A stretch of 64,000 nucleotides of DNA from Gemmatimonadota bacterium (GTDB lineage: Bacteria; JAAXHH01): positions 62,001 to 126,000 of the forward strand of contig JAPOZT010000031.1 in the NCBI GenBank assembly GCA_026705925.1, written 5' to 3'. Within the stretch, counting starts at the first letter, position 1. Every line of letters starts with the position of its first letter. Below the pieces are notes generated by a model that was not told the origin of the DNA, ran no database searches, and saw only the letters and a program-made list of their open reading frames with translations. The translations under genes and the position numbers were made by a program. Shown piece after piece: positions 1 through 8,912 of the stretch.

Positions 1-12
1 GAAAGCTGATTC

Positions 13-285
13 ATGGCCACCATCTACATTCCGTCCCTCATGCGCGACCTGACCGGCGGCAGGGAGATCATCCAGGTCGAAGGGGCCGACATGCGCCAGG
101 TTATCGCCAATCTCGAGGCAGCTTACCCGGGATTTAAACAGAGACTGCTCGAAGAAGGCACGCAGCGAATAAAACCCAACATCGCGGTCATGATCGACGG
201 CCGCAACGCCCGCCGCATCCTGATCGACAAGGTAAACGAGAGCAGCGAGATCCATTTCCTGCCCGCTATAAGTGGGGGAATCTAA
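13..285 (+). CDS. MoaD/ThiS-family ubiquitin-like sulfur carrier protein
   Basis: Small 90-residue protein of the beta-grasp MoaD/ThiS family, whose members carry sulfur as a C-terminal thiocarboxylate for molybdopterin, thiamine, cysteine or tRNA thiolation. The N-terminal strand (MATIYIPSLM), the middle helix and the C-terminal HFLPAISGGI fit the fold. The end is unusual: the usual terminal Gly-Gly is followed by one extra Ile, so either trimming is needed or the tail differs. The start is an ATG 12 bases into the window, so any upstream partner (a MoeB/ThiF-like activator or cysteine synthase) lies outside. mobA is about 23 kb away and not clearly linked. The family call is good; the exact pathway is not determinable. 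Confidence 0.8.
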   Translation: MATIYIPSLMRDLTGGREIIQVEGADMRQVIANLEAAYPGFKQRLLEEGTQRIKPNIAVMIDGRNARRILIDKVNESSEIHFLPAISGGI

Positions 286-302
286 GAGGAGTTAAAGGGG
301 AT

Positions 303-2771
303 TTACAGCTTCCGATTCAACTTGAGCAGATGATCGACTGTCAGGACCTTGTTGGCCGCGGAGCTCCGTTGGCCAGCTGACTTCCGATTCGAGGGTTTTT
401 TTCTCCGGTTCTTTCGTGAGACGACTTTCCCGGACGCTTCGGTCTTCCCGGCGTCTTGTGCCTTCGAGGTCGAGTCCGCCTTCACGGACGGATCGCCCTT
501 TTCGGTTGCTTCCGCCTTCCCTTCCGCACTCGTGCGCTCCGCCGTCTTCACATTCCCGCCGTCGGTCTGCCCATCCTGCCGGCGCTTCGATGGCCGGCGC
601 CTTCGCCGGCGCTCGGGTTTCCCGTTGGCCCGTTCTTTGCCCTCCCGCATCGACAGCGAGATCCGGTTTCGTTCGTGGTCTACGCCAAGCACCCGCACCT
701 CGACCAGTTGCCCCACCTTGACGGCTTCGCCGGCATGCTTGACATACCGGTCCACGAGCTGGCTGATATGCACGAGCCCATCGAGGTGGACCCCGACATC
801 CACGAAGGCGCCAAAGTTCGTGACGTTGGTCACGACGCCGTTGAGCCGCATGCCCTCCTTGACTTCATCGATGGTATTTACCCCTTCGGTATACTGGACG
901 GGCTTGAACTCCTCGCGGGGGTCGCGCCCGGGCCGCGCCAGTTCCTCCAGGATATCTTCGAGGGTAGGCAACCCCACGGCCTCATTCACGTAAGCATCGA
1001 GCTTGATGCGGTCGCGGACCGCCGAATCGTCCATGAGCTCCTTGACGCTGCAACTTTGATCCGAAGCCATACGGTCCACGATTTCGTAGCTTTCGGGGTG
1101 CACGGCACTGGCGTCCAGGGGGTTTTCGGCGTTCCCGATTCTCAGGAAACCCGCGGCCTGCTCGAAGGCCCGCGGGCCGAGGTTCGGCACCTGCTGCAGA
1201 TCCGTCCTCGAGACGAAGGGACCCGCTTTCTCCCGGTGGGCCACGATGTGTTTCGCCAGCGCGGGCCCGATGCCGGATACGTAGGAGAGGAGTTGAGCGC
1301 TCGCCGTGTTCACTTCGACGCCGACATTGTTCACGCAACTCGTCACCACGTCGTCCAGGCTCTTCTTCAGCGATGACTGGTCGACGTCGTGCTGGTACTG
1401 CCCGACGCCGATGGACTTGGGATCGATCTTGACCAGCTCGGCCAGGGGGTCCATGAGCCGGCGGCCGATGGAAATCGCCCCGCGTACCGTGACGTCGAGC
1501 CGCGGGAATTCCTGCCGGGCCTCGGACGACGCCGAGTAGACCGAAGCGCCGCTTTCGTTCACGAGCACGATGGACGGATTACCGGCAAGCTCGATCGTAC
1601 GGAGGAACTGGGTGGTCTCCCGGCCGGCCGTCCCGTTGCCCACGGCGATGGCATCGAAATCGTACTGCTCGTGCAGGGACCGCACGATCCGTGCCGCCCT
1701 TTCCTTCTTCTTGTCCCCGGAATGGGGAAAGATGCTGGCCCGGTCCATCAGTTTGCCCTGCTCGTCGAGGCACACGACCTTGCAACCCGTGCGGAAACCG
1801 GGGTCGACCGCCATGATGCGGCGGCGGCCCAGGGGAGGCGCCATCAGCAGCTCCCGCAGGTTCCGCGCGAAAACGAGGGTCGCCTCCTGCTCGGCCTTCT
1901 GCCGGACAAGGGACCTCAACTCCGTTTCGAGGGAGAGCGAGAGCAGGCGGCGGTAGCCGTCGGTAACGGCCAGGCGGACCTGATCGGACACGGGACCTTC
2001 TCCCTTGACGAACAGCTCCTCGAGCCGCGCAATCGCCTCGCCTTCCGGCGGGGCAATGGTCATTCGCAGCACGTCTTCTTTCTCGCCGCGCCGCATCGCG
2101 AGCACGCGGTGAGAAGGCGCTTTCACCGCCGGTTCGGACCAGTCGAAATAGTCCCGGAACTTGATCCCCGACGACTCCTTCTCCTCGACCACCGTGGACC
2201 GGATGACGGCCTTTTCTTGGAACAGCCGGCGCAGGGCCGACCGTGCCGTCGTATCTTCATTGATCCATTCGGCGATGATGTCACGCGCGCCGGAAAGTGC
2301 GTCCTCGGCGGTATCGACTTTCTTCTCCGGATCGACGAAAGGAACGGCTTCGGCTTCCAGATCCATTTCACCCTGGTCGAAGATGCGCTTCGCCAGGGGT
2401 TCCAGGCCCCGTTCACGGGCCGCCGTGGCCCGCGTGCGCCGCTTCGGCCGGTAGGGAAGGTAGGTATCTTCCAGTGCGGTCAGGGTTTCCGCGGTCCGTA
2501 CCTTCGATTCCAGCTCGTCCGTGAGCAGGGCGCGGTCCTTCAGGGAGGCAAGGATCGAGGTCCGGCGCTTCTCCAGTTCCCGGAGCTGGCCGATCCGGTC
2601 GCGGATCGCCGTAACGGCCACCTCGTCGAGCGAACCGGTTCTTTCCTTGCGGTAACGCGCGATGAAGGGGACCGTGGCCTCTTCGTCCAGCAGGCGCGCG
2701 ACGGCTTCCACCTGATCGGGCCGGATCCCCAGTTCACCGGATATCTTCGTGATGTGCGTATCGTCACTCAT
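303..2771 (-). CDS. tex: Tex-family RNA-binding transcription accessory protein
   Basis: 822-residue cytoplasmic Tex/Spt6-like protein, thought to act in transcription and RNA metabolism. Domain order matches the family: N-terminal helical Tex region (about 1-300, with the conserved VPFIARYRKE stretch), YqgF RNase H-like domain (about 315-450, starting near MAVDPGFRTG), helix-hairpin-helix pair (about 490-555, with SGIGPALA and VPNLGPRAF) and an S1 domain (about 635-710, NFGAFVDVGVHLDGLVHIS). A tail of about 110 residues rich in Lys, Arg, Glu, Ser and Thr follows S1, longer than in typical Tex proteins of about 720-780 residues, and is probably disordered or RNA-binding. It converges with the MoaD-like gene, with 17 bases between the two stop codons and no visible terminator. 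Confidence 0.95.
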   Translation of the reverse strand: MSDDTHITKISGELGIRPDQVEAVARLLDEEATVPFIARYRKERTGSLDEVAVTAIRDRIGQLRELEKRRTSILASLKDRALLTDELESKVRTAETLTALEDTYLPYRPKRRTRATAARERGLEPLAKRIFDQGEMDLEAEAVPFVDPEKKVDTAEDALSGARDIIAEWINEDTTARSALRRLFQEKAVIRSTVVEEKESSGIKFRDYFDWSEPAVKAPSHRVLAMRRGEKEDVLRMTIAPPEGEAIARLEELFVKGEGPVSDQVRLAVTDGYRRLLSLSLETELRSLVRQKAEQEATLVFARNLRELLMAPPLGRRRIMAVDPGFRTGCKVVCLDEQGKLMDRASIFPHSGDKKKERAARIVRSLHEQYDFDAIAVGNGTAGRETTQFLRTIELAGNPSIVLVNESGASVYSASSEARQEFPRLDVTVRGAISIGRRLMDPLAELVKIDPKSIGVGQYQHDVDQSSLKKSLDDVVTSCVNNVGVEVNTASAQLLSYVSGIGPALAKHIVAHREKAGPFVSRTDLQQVPNLGPRAFEQAAGFLRIGNAENPLDASAVHPESYEIVDRMASDQSCSVKELMDDSAVRDRIKLDAYVNEAVGLPTLEDILEELARPGRDPREEFKPVQYTEGVNTIDEVKEGMRLNGVVTNVTNFGAFVDVGVHLDGLVHISQLVDRYVKHAGEAVKVGQLVEVRVLGVDHERNRISLSMREGKERANGKPERRRRRRPSKRRQDGQTDGGNVKTAERTSAEGKAEATEKGDPSVKADSTSKAQDAGKTEASGKVVSRKNRRKKPSNRKSAGQRSSAANKVLTVDHLLKLNRKL

Positions 2772-2842
2772 GTATGATTGTGGCCTTGTCTGTCCTCAGC
2801 TCGTCCGCTCTCACCTGGCCCTGCCTGGTCTGATCTACTTGT

Positions 2843-4048
2843 TCACGCGTCCAGAATCTCTCTCAACCGCTGGGCTACCCGTTCCGGTTCGCCCGCCTTC
2901 AGGCAAACCGGGCCGAAGAGCACGATCCCTTCCGAGACCCTCCCGGTATTGGCCTGGATAGGGGGATCGCCCCCCTGCAGTGCGAGGACCACGTCCAGGG
3001 CGGTCTTGCCCGCCACGGGCTCGTCCAGTTTCAGCACGGCCATCGGTACCTCGCTGGGCCTGCTGTCGGTATCGATCGTGAACCGGCAACCGGGAATATC
3101 TCCGGCGGCGGCCACGAGTTCGTCTATGCGGTCCCGCCACGCCGCGGCGCGTGTATCAAGGTGTTCTCCGGCAAAACGCTCCAGCGCGGTCAGCAGGCCC
3201 ACGATCTGTTCCTTGCCGACCTTGCAGGGTCTCCCGATGCCGTGATGGGGCGCGCCGGGCAGGATCGACTTGTCGATGAGGGTTACCGGTGGATTCCACT
3301 GCGGCTTCAGTACGTCCATGTCCAGGTGTTGTAGCGCCACGCACATGATGAGGTCCCGGCGGCCGCATAGGATACCTGAACCCTGGGGACCGCCGATGGC
3401 CTTTCCGCCGCTGAAGGCCACGAGGTCGGCTCCCATGGAGATGTATGCCTGCAGGTTCGACCGCGGCGGCAACTGCCCGGCGGCGTCGACGATCACCGGT
3501 ACGCCGCGGGCGTGGGCGACTTCGACGACTTCTTCCAGGGGAGGCAGGGCGCGGGGATTGGCGACGTAGCAGACGGCCGCCGTGCACTCCGTGATGGCGT
3601 CGGCGATCTCCCACGCTTCGGTGTCCCGCACGCCGGCCCCGCTGTACCGGTCCGCGATCCCCACCTCGACGAGCTTTACGCCGACGGACCGGATCGCGTG
3701 GTCGTAGAAATTCCGCTGGCTGCGGGAGATGATGACTTCGTTCTTCATACCCTCCGTATCCGGCAGCCGGTTCATCCTGCCGGGGTCCGGACCGGTGACG
3801 CAGGCCGCGGTGCCCAGGAGGAGTCCCGCCGCCGCGCCGGAGGTGACGTATCCCGCTTCCGCACCGGTGATCTCCGCGATCACCTCGCTCGCGCGGGCCT
3901 GCAGTTCGGCGATGTCGACGCAGTACTGCGACGCCTCGTGCATGGCGTCGGCGACTTCCGGATCCAGGATGCCGCCGCTGAGCCGGGTGGACGGACCCGA
4001 AGCGTTGATGATCGGCCGGACGCCGATGCGTTCGTAGATGTTGGGCAT
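2843..4048 (-). CDS. SelA-like PLP-dependent enzyme (aminotransferase fold type I)
   Basis: 401-residue PLP enzyme of the family containing selenocysteine synthase SelA and D-glucosaminate-6-phosphate ammonia lyase. The N-terminus (YERIGVRPIINASGPSTRLS) and the lysine in FSGGKAIGGPQ (about residue 214, the likely Schiff-base lysine) are typical of this group. DAAGQLPP supplies the cofactor-binding Asp. It ends 71 bases from the tex start on the same strand. No tRNA-Sec, selB or selD is seen, and members of this subfamily are often catabolic beta-eliminases or aldolase-like enzymes, so true SelA function is unlikely. Substrate unknown. Confidence 0.8.
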   Translation of the reverse strand: MPNIYERIGVRPIINASGPSTRLSGGILDPEVADAMHEASQYCVDIAELQARASEVIAEITGAEAGYVTSGAAAGLLLGTAACVTGPDPGRMNRLPDTEGMKNEVIISRSQRNFYDHAIRSVGVKLVEVGIADRYSGAGVRDTEAWEIADAITECTAAVCYVANPRALPPLEEVVEVAHARGVPVIVDAAGQLPPRSNLQAYISMGADLVAFSGGKAIGGPQGSGILCGRRDLIMCVALQHLDMDVLKPQWNPPVTLIDKSILPGAPHHGIGRPCKVGKEQIVGLLTALERFAGEHLDTRAAAWRDRIDELVAAAGDIPGCRFTIDTDSRPSEVPMAVLKLDEPVAGKTALDVVLALQGGDPPIQANTGRVSEGIVLFGPVCLKAGEPERVAQRLREILDA

Positions 4049-4175
4049 GCAGAACCCTGGCGTGATTCGAAGGATGGTGTTTCGAAAGCAGCACTAATGC
4101 TATTACATCGTCCCGTGGTTAGCAACCTGTTTTTTCGCGGTCTCGGCCGGGGCGCGCCAAACCGCCAGTAATGAA

Positions 4176-4204
4176 TTGACTTGGCCCATCGCCAGGGGTA
4201 CTTT
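4176..4204 (+). promoter_or_regulatory. Candidate sigma70-type promoter for the ubiD-like gene
   Basis: TTGACT at 4176-4181 and TACTTT at 4199-4204 with a 17-base spacer, about 85 bases upstream of the UbiD-family start. The -35 is good and the -10 is weak. It lies in the 242-base divergent region between the SelA-like gene and the UbiD gene. Confidence 0.4.
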
Positions 4205-4290
4205 ACACGGGTGGAAATACCATCGCGGCGTGGCGCCGAATCCCATGCCGGACCCCATGTCGAATCGAACTCTTTTCAGACTGTAAAATA

Positions 4291-5736
4291 ATGGCTCACA
4301 AAGACTTAAATACGTTCGTCGATCTGCTTCGGGAAGAAGGCGAGTTAAAGGAAATCACCGCGGAGATCGATCCCGAACTGGAGATCAGCGCCATCGCGGA
4401 CCGCGTAGTCAAGCAGAATGGGCCGGCATTGCTCTTCACCAACGTAAAGGGCCATTCCGGCATACCCGTGCTCATCAACACCTTTGGGTCGAAACGCCGC
4501 ATGGAGCTGGCCCTGGGTACCGGGGACCTGGACGACATAGCGGCCGAGATCGCCGATCTGATCAATCCCCAGGTGCCCGCCTCCCTCGCGGGAAAACTGC
4601 AGCTCCTGCCCCGGCTCGCCCGGTTGAAGGATACCCAGAGCAGGACCGTGCGCAACGGCCCTTGCCAGGAAATAGTCGAGACCGACGCGGCGTCTCTCGA
4701 TAGCGTTCCAGTCATCAAGTGCTGGCCCGGCGACGGCGGAAGGTACATCACCTTTCCCCAGGTCATTACGAAACACCCTGGAAAGGACACGCGGAACGTG
4801 GGCATGTACCGGCTCCAGGTCTTCGACGAGAAAACCCTGGGGCTTCACTGGCAACGGCACAAGGGCGGCGCCCATCACTACCGCGTCGCGGAGGAGATGG
4901 GCGAGCGGCTTGAGGTCGCCATCGCGCTCGGACCGGATCCGGAGACCATGTACGCCGCGACGGCGCCCCTGCCCGACGAGATCGATGAATACATGCTGGC
5001 CGGATTCCTTCGCAGGCAACCGGTCCAGCTGGTGAAGTGCCGCACGGTGGACCTGGAGGTGCCGGCCAACGCCCAGATCGTCCTGGAGGGGTACGCCGAA
5101 CCCCATGAACGGCGCGTGGAAGGGCCCTTCGGAGATCACCAGGGCTACTACTCGCTGCCCGACGAGTACCCCGTGTTCCACCTCACCGCCATCACGCGGA
5201 GAAAAGACGCCGTCTACCCGACGACCATCGTCGGACCGCCGCCGCAGGAAGACGGCTGGCTCGGGAAGGCCACCGAACGCATCTTTCTCCCGCTGCTCAA
5301 GACCACCCTGCCGGAAATCGTGGACATCGACCTGCCCGTCGAAGGCATCTTCCACAACCTGGCCATCGTGTCCATCGACAAGCGCTATCCGGGCCACGCC
5401 CGGAAGGTGATGCACGCCCTCTGGGGCCTGGGCCAGATGATGTTCACCAAGGTGATCATCGTTGTGGACAGGGACGTGGACGTGCATAATATGCGGGAAG
5501 TCGTCTGGCGGGTCGGTGTCGCCATCGATCCTAAGCGGGACCTGCTGATCAGCGAGGGGCCCTGCGACGTCCTGGATTTCGCGGCGCAGACCGCCGACGT
5601 GAGCGGCAAGCTGGGCATTGACGCCACCGAGAAATGGCCGGACGAGGGATTCGACCGGGGTTGGCCGGAAATCCTGCGCATGCCCGAAGAAGTCGACCGG
5701 CGCATCGACAAGCTCTGGCCGGAACTGGATCTGTAA
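4291..5736 (+). CDS. UbiD-family (de)carboxylase
   Basis: 481-residue UbiD-family enzyme, which catalyses reversible decarboxylation of aromatic or alpha,beta-unsaturated acids using prenylated FMN. Seen: N-terminal MAHKDLNTFVDLLREEGELK, the GDGGRYITFPQVITKHP block near residues 149-165, TRNVGMYR (prFMN/metal region) and RHKGGAHHYR (about 190). Length is normal for UbiD. No UbiX flavin prenyltransferase lies in the window, so prFMN must come from elsewhere in the genome. It could act on 4-hydroxybenzoate-type acids or, since this organism makes menaquinone through futalosine, in late menaquinone decarboxylation (MqnL-like). The sequence alone does not decide between these. Confidence 0.88.
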   Translation: MAHKDLNTFVDLLREEGELKEITAEIDPELEISAIADRVVKQNGPALLFTNVKGHSGIPVLINTFGSKRRMELALGTGDLDDIAAEIADLINPQVPASLAGKLQLLPRLARLKDTQSRTVRNGPCQEIVETDAASLDSVPVIKCWPGDGGRYITFPQVITKHPGKDTRNVGMYRLQVFDEKTLGLHWQRHKGGAHHYRVAEEMGERLEVAIALGPDPETMYAATAPLPDEIDEYMLAGFLRRQPVQLVKCRTVDLEVPANAQIVLEGYAEPHERRVEGPFGDHQGYYSLPDEYPVFHLTAITRRKDAVYPTTIVGPPPQEDGWLGKATERIFLPLLKTTLPEIVDIDLPVEGIFHNLAIVSIDKRYPGHARKVMHALWGLGQMMFTKVIIVVDRDVDVHNMREVVWRVGVAIDPKRDLLISEGPCDVLDFAAQTADVSGKLGIDATEKWPDEGFDRGWPEILRMPEEVDRRIDKLWPELDL

Positions 5737-5948
5737 CCCGGCCAATGCAGGAGATGGACCGTCCGGTTTCGGTTCCGACCTATCCTGAAACCGCTGGCGC
5801 AACTAAGTCTTGCGGAGCCATTCCTACTTAGTTTATTTACTTAACATTTCTCATTTAGCACTACGTTTTGGAACCAGGCCTTGCCGGCTGCCCGTGCGAT
5901 CGCGTGTCGGTATGATCTTACGTGCATCCAGGCAGGAAGGGAGAACAC

Positions 5949-6248
5949 ATGTTTTTCGTAGTCTCTGCGACGCATAAGGCGGAAATGGCACAGGAAAGAC
6001 TTCGTCTGCAGGAATCGTTTGCCGCCTACATCCACGATTCCACCCATCATCCCGAAGTGACCGTGCATCACGGCGGGCAAACGCTTAGTGAGGATGACCG
6101 GTCCGTCACCGGTTTCGTCCTCGTGCTCGAGGCGCCCTCCATCGAGGTGGCACGGGCATTCGTTGACGGCAGTCCCTATGCCCAGGCGGGCACCTTCGCC
6201 GAGTCTCACGTCCGCCCATGGAACTGGTTGACCGGACGGCCTGGCTGA
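5949..6248 (+). CDS. YciI-family protein
   Basis: 99-residue protein of the YciI/dimeric alpha-beta barrel family. Seen: FFVVSATHKAEMAQERL at the start, then SFAAYIH, a G-rich middle, and the typical EVARAFVDGSPYAQAGTF segment. The ATG at 5949 is preceded by a strong AGGAAGGGAG at 5933-5943, so it is preferred over in-frame codons upstream. YciI homologues are small cytoplasmic proteins with a His/Asp pair and mostly unknown roles. It is monocistronic here, 116 bases before the NCS2 permease. Confidence 0.8.
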   Translation: MFFVVSATHKAEMAQERLRLQESFAAYIHDSTHHPEVTVHHGGQTLSEDDRSVTGFVLVLEAPSIEVARAFVDGSPYAQAGTFAESHVRPWNWLTGRPG

Positions 6249-6364
6249 GCGCGGTACAGCGCCGCTCAGTCCTGGTCCGGTCCACGGTGGATTCCGTACA
6301 CTTCTATCCGTACATCTCCAGGTGCTAGATCACCCGGTGCGCATATACCGGCCAGGGGTTTCCT

Positions 6365-8134
6365 GTGAGCAGCCGTGACGGGCAAAGCGCTTCTGGCGTT
6401 CAATACGAACCCGACGAACATCCTCCGGCGCTTGTGTCGCTGGGCAGCGGCCTGCAACTGGTCGTTCTCGGCATAACAAGCATCATCTTCATCCCCACGA
6501 TCATCATACGGGCCAGCGGCGGAACCGAGGCGTACCTGTCCTGGGCCGTATTCGGCGCCGTCGCCGTCAGTGGGATCTGCACTGCGCTGCAAGCCGCAAG
6601 GTTCAGCCGGGTCGGTGCGGGATACCTGCTCTTCATGGGTCCCGCCGGAGCCTTTATCGGGGTCTGCGTGAGCGCCCTCGTCGAAGGCGGTCCGGCGCTG
6701 CTCGCCACCCTCGTCGTCGCATCGTCACTGGTCCCGATCGTGATATCGATGCGCCTGGCCCTTTTCAGGCGGCTTCTCACACCGACCATCGTCGGCACCG
6801 TGAACATGCTGATCCCGGCGACCGTGCTGCCGGTCGTATTCAGTCGCCTGGCCGACGCGCCGCAGGACGCGGCGCTCAGTGCACCGCTCACCGCAGTGGC
6901 AACGGGTCTGGTCATCGGCGGCATTTCCCTCACGGCCGGGGCAACGCTGCGTTTGTGGGCTCCGCTCATCGGGGTGATCGTGGGTTCGGTCATCGGCGGA
7001 TCGCTGGGTCTTTACGACTTCGATCTGATCGCCCGGGCACCATGGTTCGGGTTGCCACAGGGCGGTTGGCCGGGTTTCGGTTTCGACCTCGGGCCGGCCT
7101 TCGTGAGTCTTCTGCCTGCCTTCGCTTTCGTGGCCCTCATCGGCGCTATCCAGACGATAACCGGTGCCGTCGCCATCCAGCGCGTGTCGTGGCGCCGGCC
7201 GAAAGCCGTGGACTACCGGGCCGTGGAGGGGGCGGTGACGGCGGACGGAATCGGCAAACTGCTGTCAGGCATCGCCGGGATCGTGCCGACGCAGACCATT
7301 GGCGTCAGCGTCCCGACCGTTGAGCTCACGGGGGTCGCGGCCCGCCGCGTGGGCATCATTGCCGCCGGCGTGCTGATTGTGCTGGCGTTCCTGCCCAAGT
7401 TCCTCGCCATGATCCTGGCTATTCCCAGCGCGGTCGTGGTCGCCTATCTGACCGTCGTGCTGGCGTTGACCTTCGTCCGAGGGATGACCGAGGTGGTGCA
7501 GGGAGGGATCGACCATCGCAAGGCACTGATCGCGGGCGTCGCCTTCTGGGTCGGCGTCGGCTGCCAGAACGACCTGCTGTTCCCCGAAGTGCTCGCGGAG
7601 TTGGGGGGAGGCCTGCTGGCGAACGGCATAACGGCCGGCGGGATCATGGCGATCCTCATGACCCTGTTTCTGGAAGCGACGGCCCCGCGCAGCAGCCGGA
7701 TCGAAGTGGAGCTCAATCTGTCCGTGCTGCCGAAAATCAGGACGTTCCTCGAAGCGTTCGCATCCCGCAACGGCTGGGGACCGGAGATGGTCGGCCGTCT
7801 CGACGCCGCCAGCGAAGAGACGCTGCTGACGCTGATCGAGCAGGACGAGGACCGGGAGAGCAGCGAGCGAAGGCGCCTGCTCCTGAAGGCGCGCAGGGAA
7901 AGCGGCGGCGCCGTCCTCGAGTTCATAGCCGCGGCGGGTGAGGAGAACGTTCAGGACCGGATCGGGTTGTTGGCGGACCGGCCCGATGACGTGCTGGTGG
8001 AGCGGGAAGTCTCGCTTCGGCTGTTGCGGCATATCGCTTCCTCCGTCCGCCACCAGCAGTTCCATGACACGGATATTGTTACCGTCCACGTGAAAGTACC
8101 CGAGCCGGACGGGAACCAGCCGAACACATCATGA
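6365..8134 (+). CDS. NCS2 xanthine/uracil-type permease with C-terminal ATPase-like extension
   Basis: 589-residue membrane protein. Residues about 20-450 form an NCS2 (nucleobase-cation symporter 2) permease: many hydrophobic segments, a PTQTIGVSVPTVELTGVAARRVG block like the family's NVG/TRVASR region, and a QTITGAVAIQ helix. Residues about 455-589 are soluble and absent from ordinary NCS2 proteins. Their pattern (LPKIRTFLEAFASRNG, then RLDAASEETLLTLIEQ, then AVLEFIAAAGEE, then SLRLLRHIASSV and a last beta strand) follows the helix-strand order of RsbW/SpoIIAB-type HATPase_c domains, but the N-box Asn and the DxGxG loop are not preserved. The start is a GTG with a weak GGGG-type ribosome site. 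The next gene follows after 10 bases. Confidence 0.82.
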   Translation: MSSRDGQSASGVQYEPDEHPPALVSLGSGLQLVVLGITSIIFIPTIIIRASGGTEAYLSWAVFGAVAVSGICTALQAARFSRVGAGYLLFMGPAGAFIGVCVSALVEGGPALLATLVVASSLVPIVISMRLALFRRLLTPTIVGTVNMLIPATVLPVVFSRLADAPQDAALSAPLTAVATGLVIGGISLTAGATLRLWAPLIGVIVGSVIGGSLGLYDFDLIARAPWFGLPQGGWPGFGFDLGPAFVSLLPAFAFVALIGAIQTITGAVAIQRVSWRRPKAVDYRAVEGAVTADGIGKLLSGIAGIVPTQTIGVSVPTVELTGVAARRVGIIAAGVLIVLAFLPKFLAMILAIPSAVVVAYLTVVLALTFVRGMTEVVQGGIDHRKALIAGVAFWVGVGCQNDLLFPEVLAELGGGLLANGITAGGIMAILMTLFLEATAPRSSRIEVELNLSVLPKIRTFLEAFASRNGWGPEMVGRLDAASEETLLTLIEQDEDRESSERRRLLLKARRESGGAVLEFIAAAGEENVQDRIGLLADRPDDVLVEREVSLRLLRHIASSVRHQQFHDTDIVTVHVKVPEPDGNQPNTS

Positions 8135-8144
8135 GACGCGAAGG

Positions 8145-8912
8145 ATGAAACGCGAAAAAACGCACGAAGCGGAAGGCGCCGGCGTTCCGGGAGAAACCGG
8201 CGTTCCGGGAGAAGCCGGCGTTCCGGGAGAAGCCGGCGTTCAGGACGGCGCCGGCATGTCGGGAGAACCCGCGGCGCCCGTCAGTCCTCCGACACATGAA
8301 GCAGAATTCGAACGGGCCTGGGCCGACCCGGACAACACCCGAATCGAGCTGGCGCCCGTCGACATCAACCGGACGCTGGCCCGGTATTACCGCACGAACA
8401 AGCCGCTCAGGTTTACCCGGACCATGCTGTGGGACATGGAGGTAAAGAAAGCGTTCCGGCCCGATCTCTACATCCCTTCTGTGGTAACGAAAGGCAGTTC
8501 CCAATATTGGAACCAGCGGGCTGTGGCCGGCGGAACCGAATCCTTCGTGCGATGCTCGCGGCAGCGCCTCTGGCTTGTGCCGTCGGAGCACGGACTGGTC
8601 CTCGAACGCGTCTTCCTCAACCCCGGACGGCAGCGTGTCACATTCATCGGCACGGCGGAACTGCCCGGCAGGGATGGGGATCCACTTCGAGCGGGCGAGG
8701 GACAGCCGCTCTTTCACGTAGAGCATTCCGTCGATGGCAGCGAATCGCGCCCGCTGAACCTGTGGCGTATCGTTTTCCTCACCGACGGACCCAGGCAGCA
8801 GCTGATCGATCGGTTCACGCTGGCGAAGGACGTGTGGCTGCGCGAGTTCGTCGAAATCTACATCCGGCGGGACTTGAAGATCGCGTTGAATCGGAGGGAG
8901 CTTCCCGGATGA
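8145..8912 (+). CDS. Protein of unknown function with GVPGE repeats at the N-terminus
   Basis: 255 residues, no family recognised. After a charged start, three in-frame 18-bp repeats encode GVPGET/GVPGEA units (residues about 13-31), then a Pro/Ala-rich stretch to about residue 50. The remaining 200 residues look like one globular domain rich in Trp, Arg and aromatic residues (TMLWDMEVKKAF, YWNQRAVAGG, LWRIVFLTDGPRQQLID). There is no signal peptide or membrane segment. It sits 10 bases after the permease and overlaps the VOC gene start by 4 bases (ATGA), so the three are almost certainly cotranscribed and it may act with the dioxygenase-like protein. Confidence 0.7.
   Translation: MKREKTHEAEGAGVPGETGVPGEAGVPGEAGVQDGAGMSGEPAAPVSPPTHEAEFERAWADPDNTRIELAPVDINRTLARYYRTNKPLRFTRTMLWDMEVKKAFRPDLYIPSVVTKGSSQYWNQRAVAGGTESFVRCSRQRLWLVPSEHGLVLERVFLNPGRQRVTFIGTAELPGRDGDPLRAGEGQPLFHVEHSVDGSESRPLNLWRIVFLTDGPRQQLIDRFTLAKDVWLREFVEIYIRRDLKIALNRRELPG
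8181..8242 (+). repeat. 18-bp tandem repeat, 3.4 copies, inside a coding region
   Basis: Units at 8181-8198, 8199-8216 and 8217-8234 read GGCGTTCCGGGAGAARCC with one A/G difference; a partial fourth unit follows. The unit length keeps the frame and encodes GVPGEx. Confidence 0.9.

Noticed and set aside
2843-4048. Selenocysteine synthase selA
   Set aside because: No tRNA-Sec, selB or selD in the window, and the group contains many non-SelA enzymes.
8181-8242. Collagen-like domain
   Set aside because: Only three 6-residue units, and the Gly-X-Y triplet phase is not kept.
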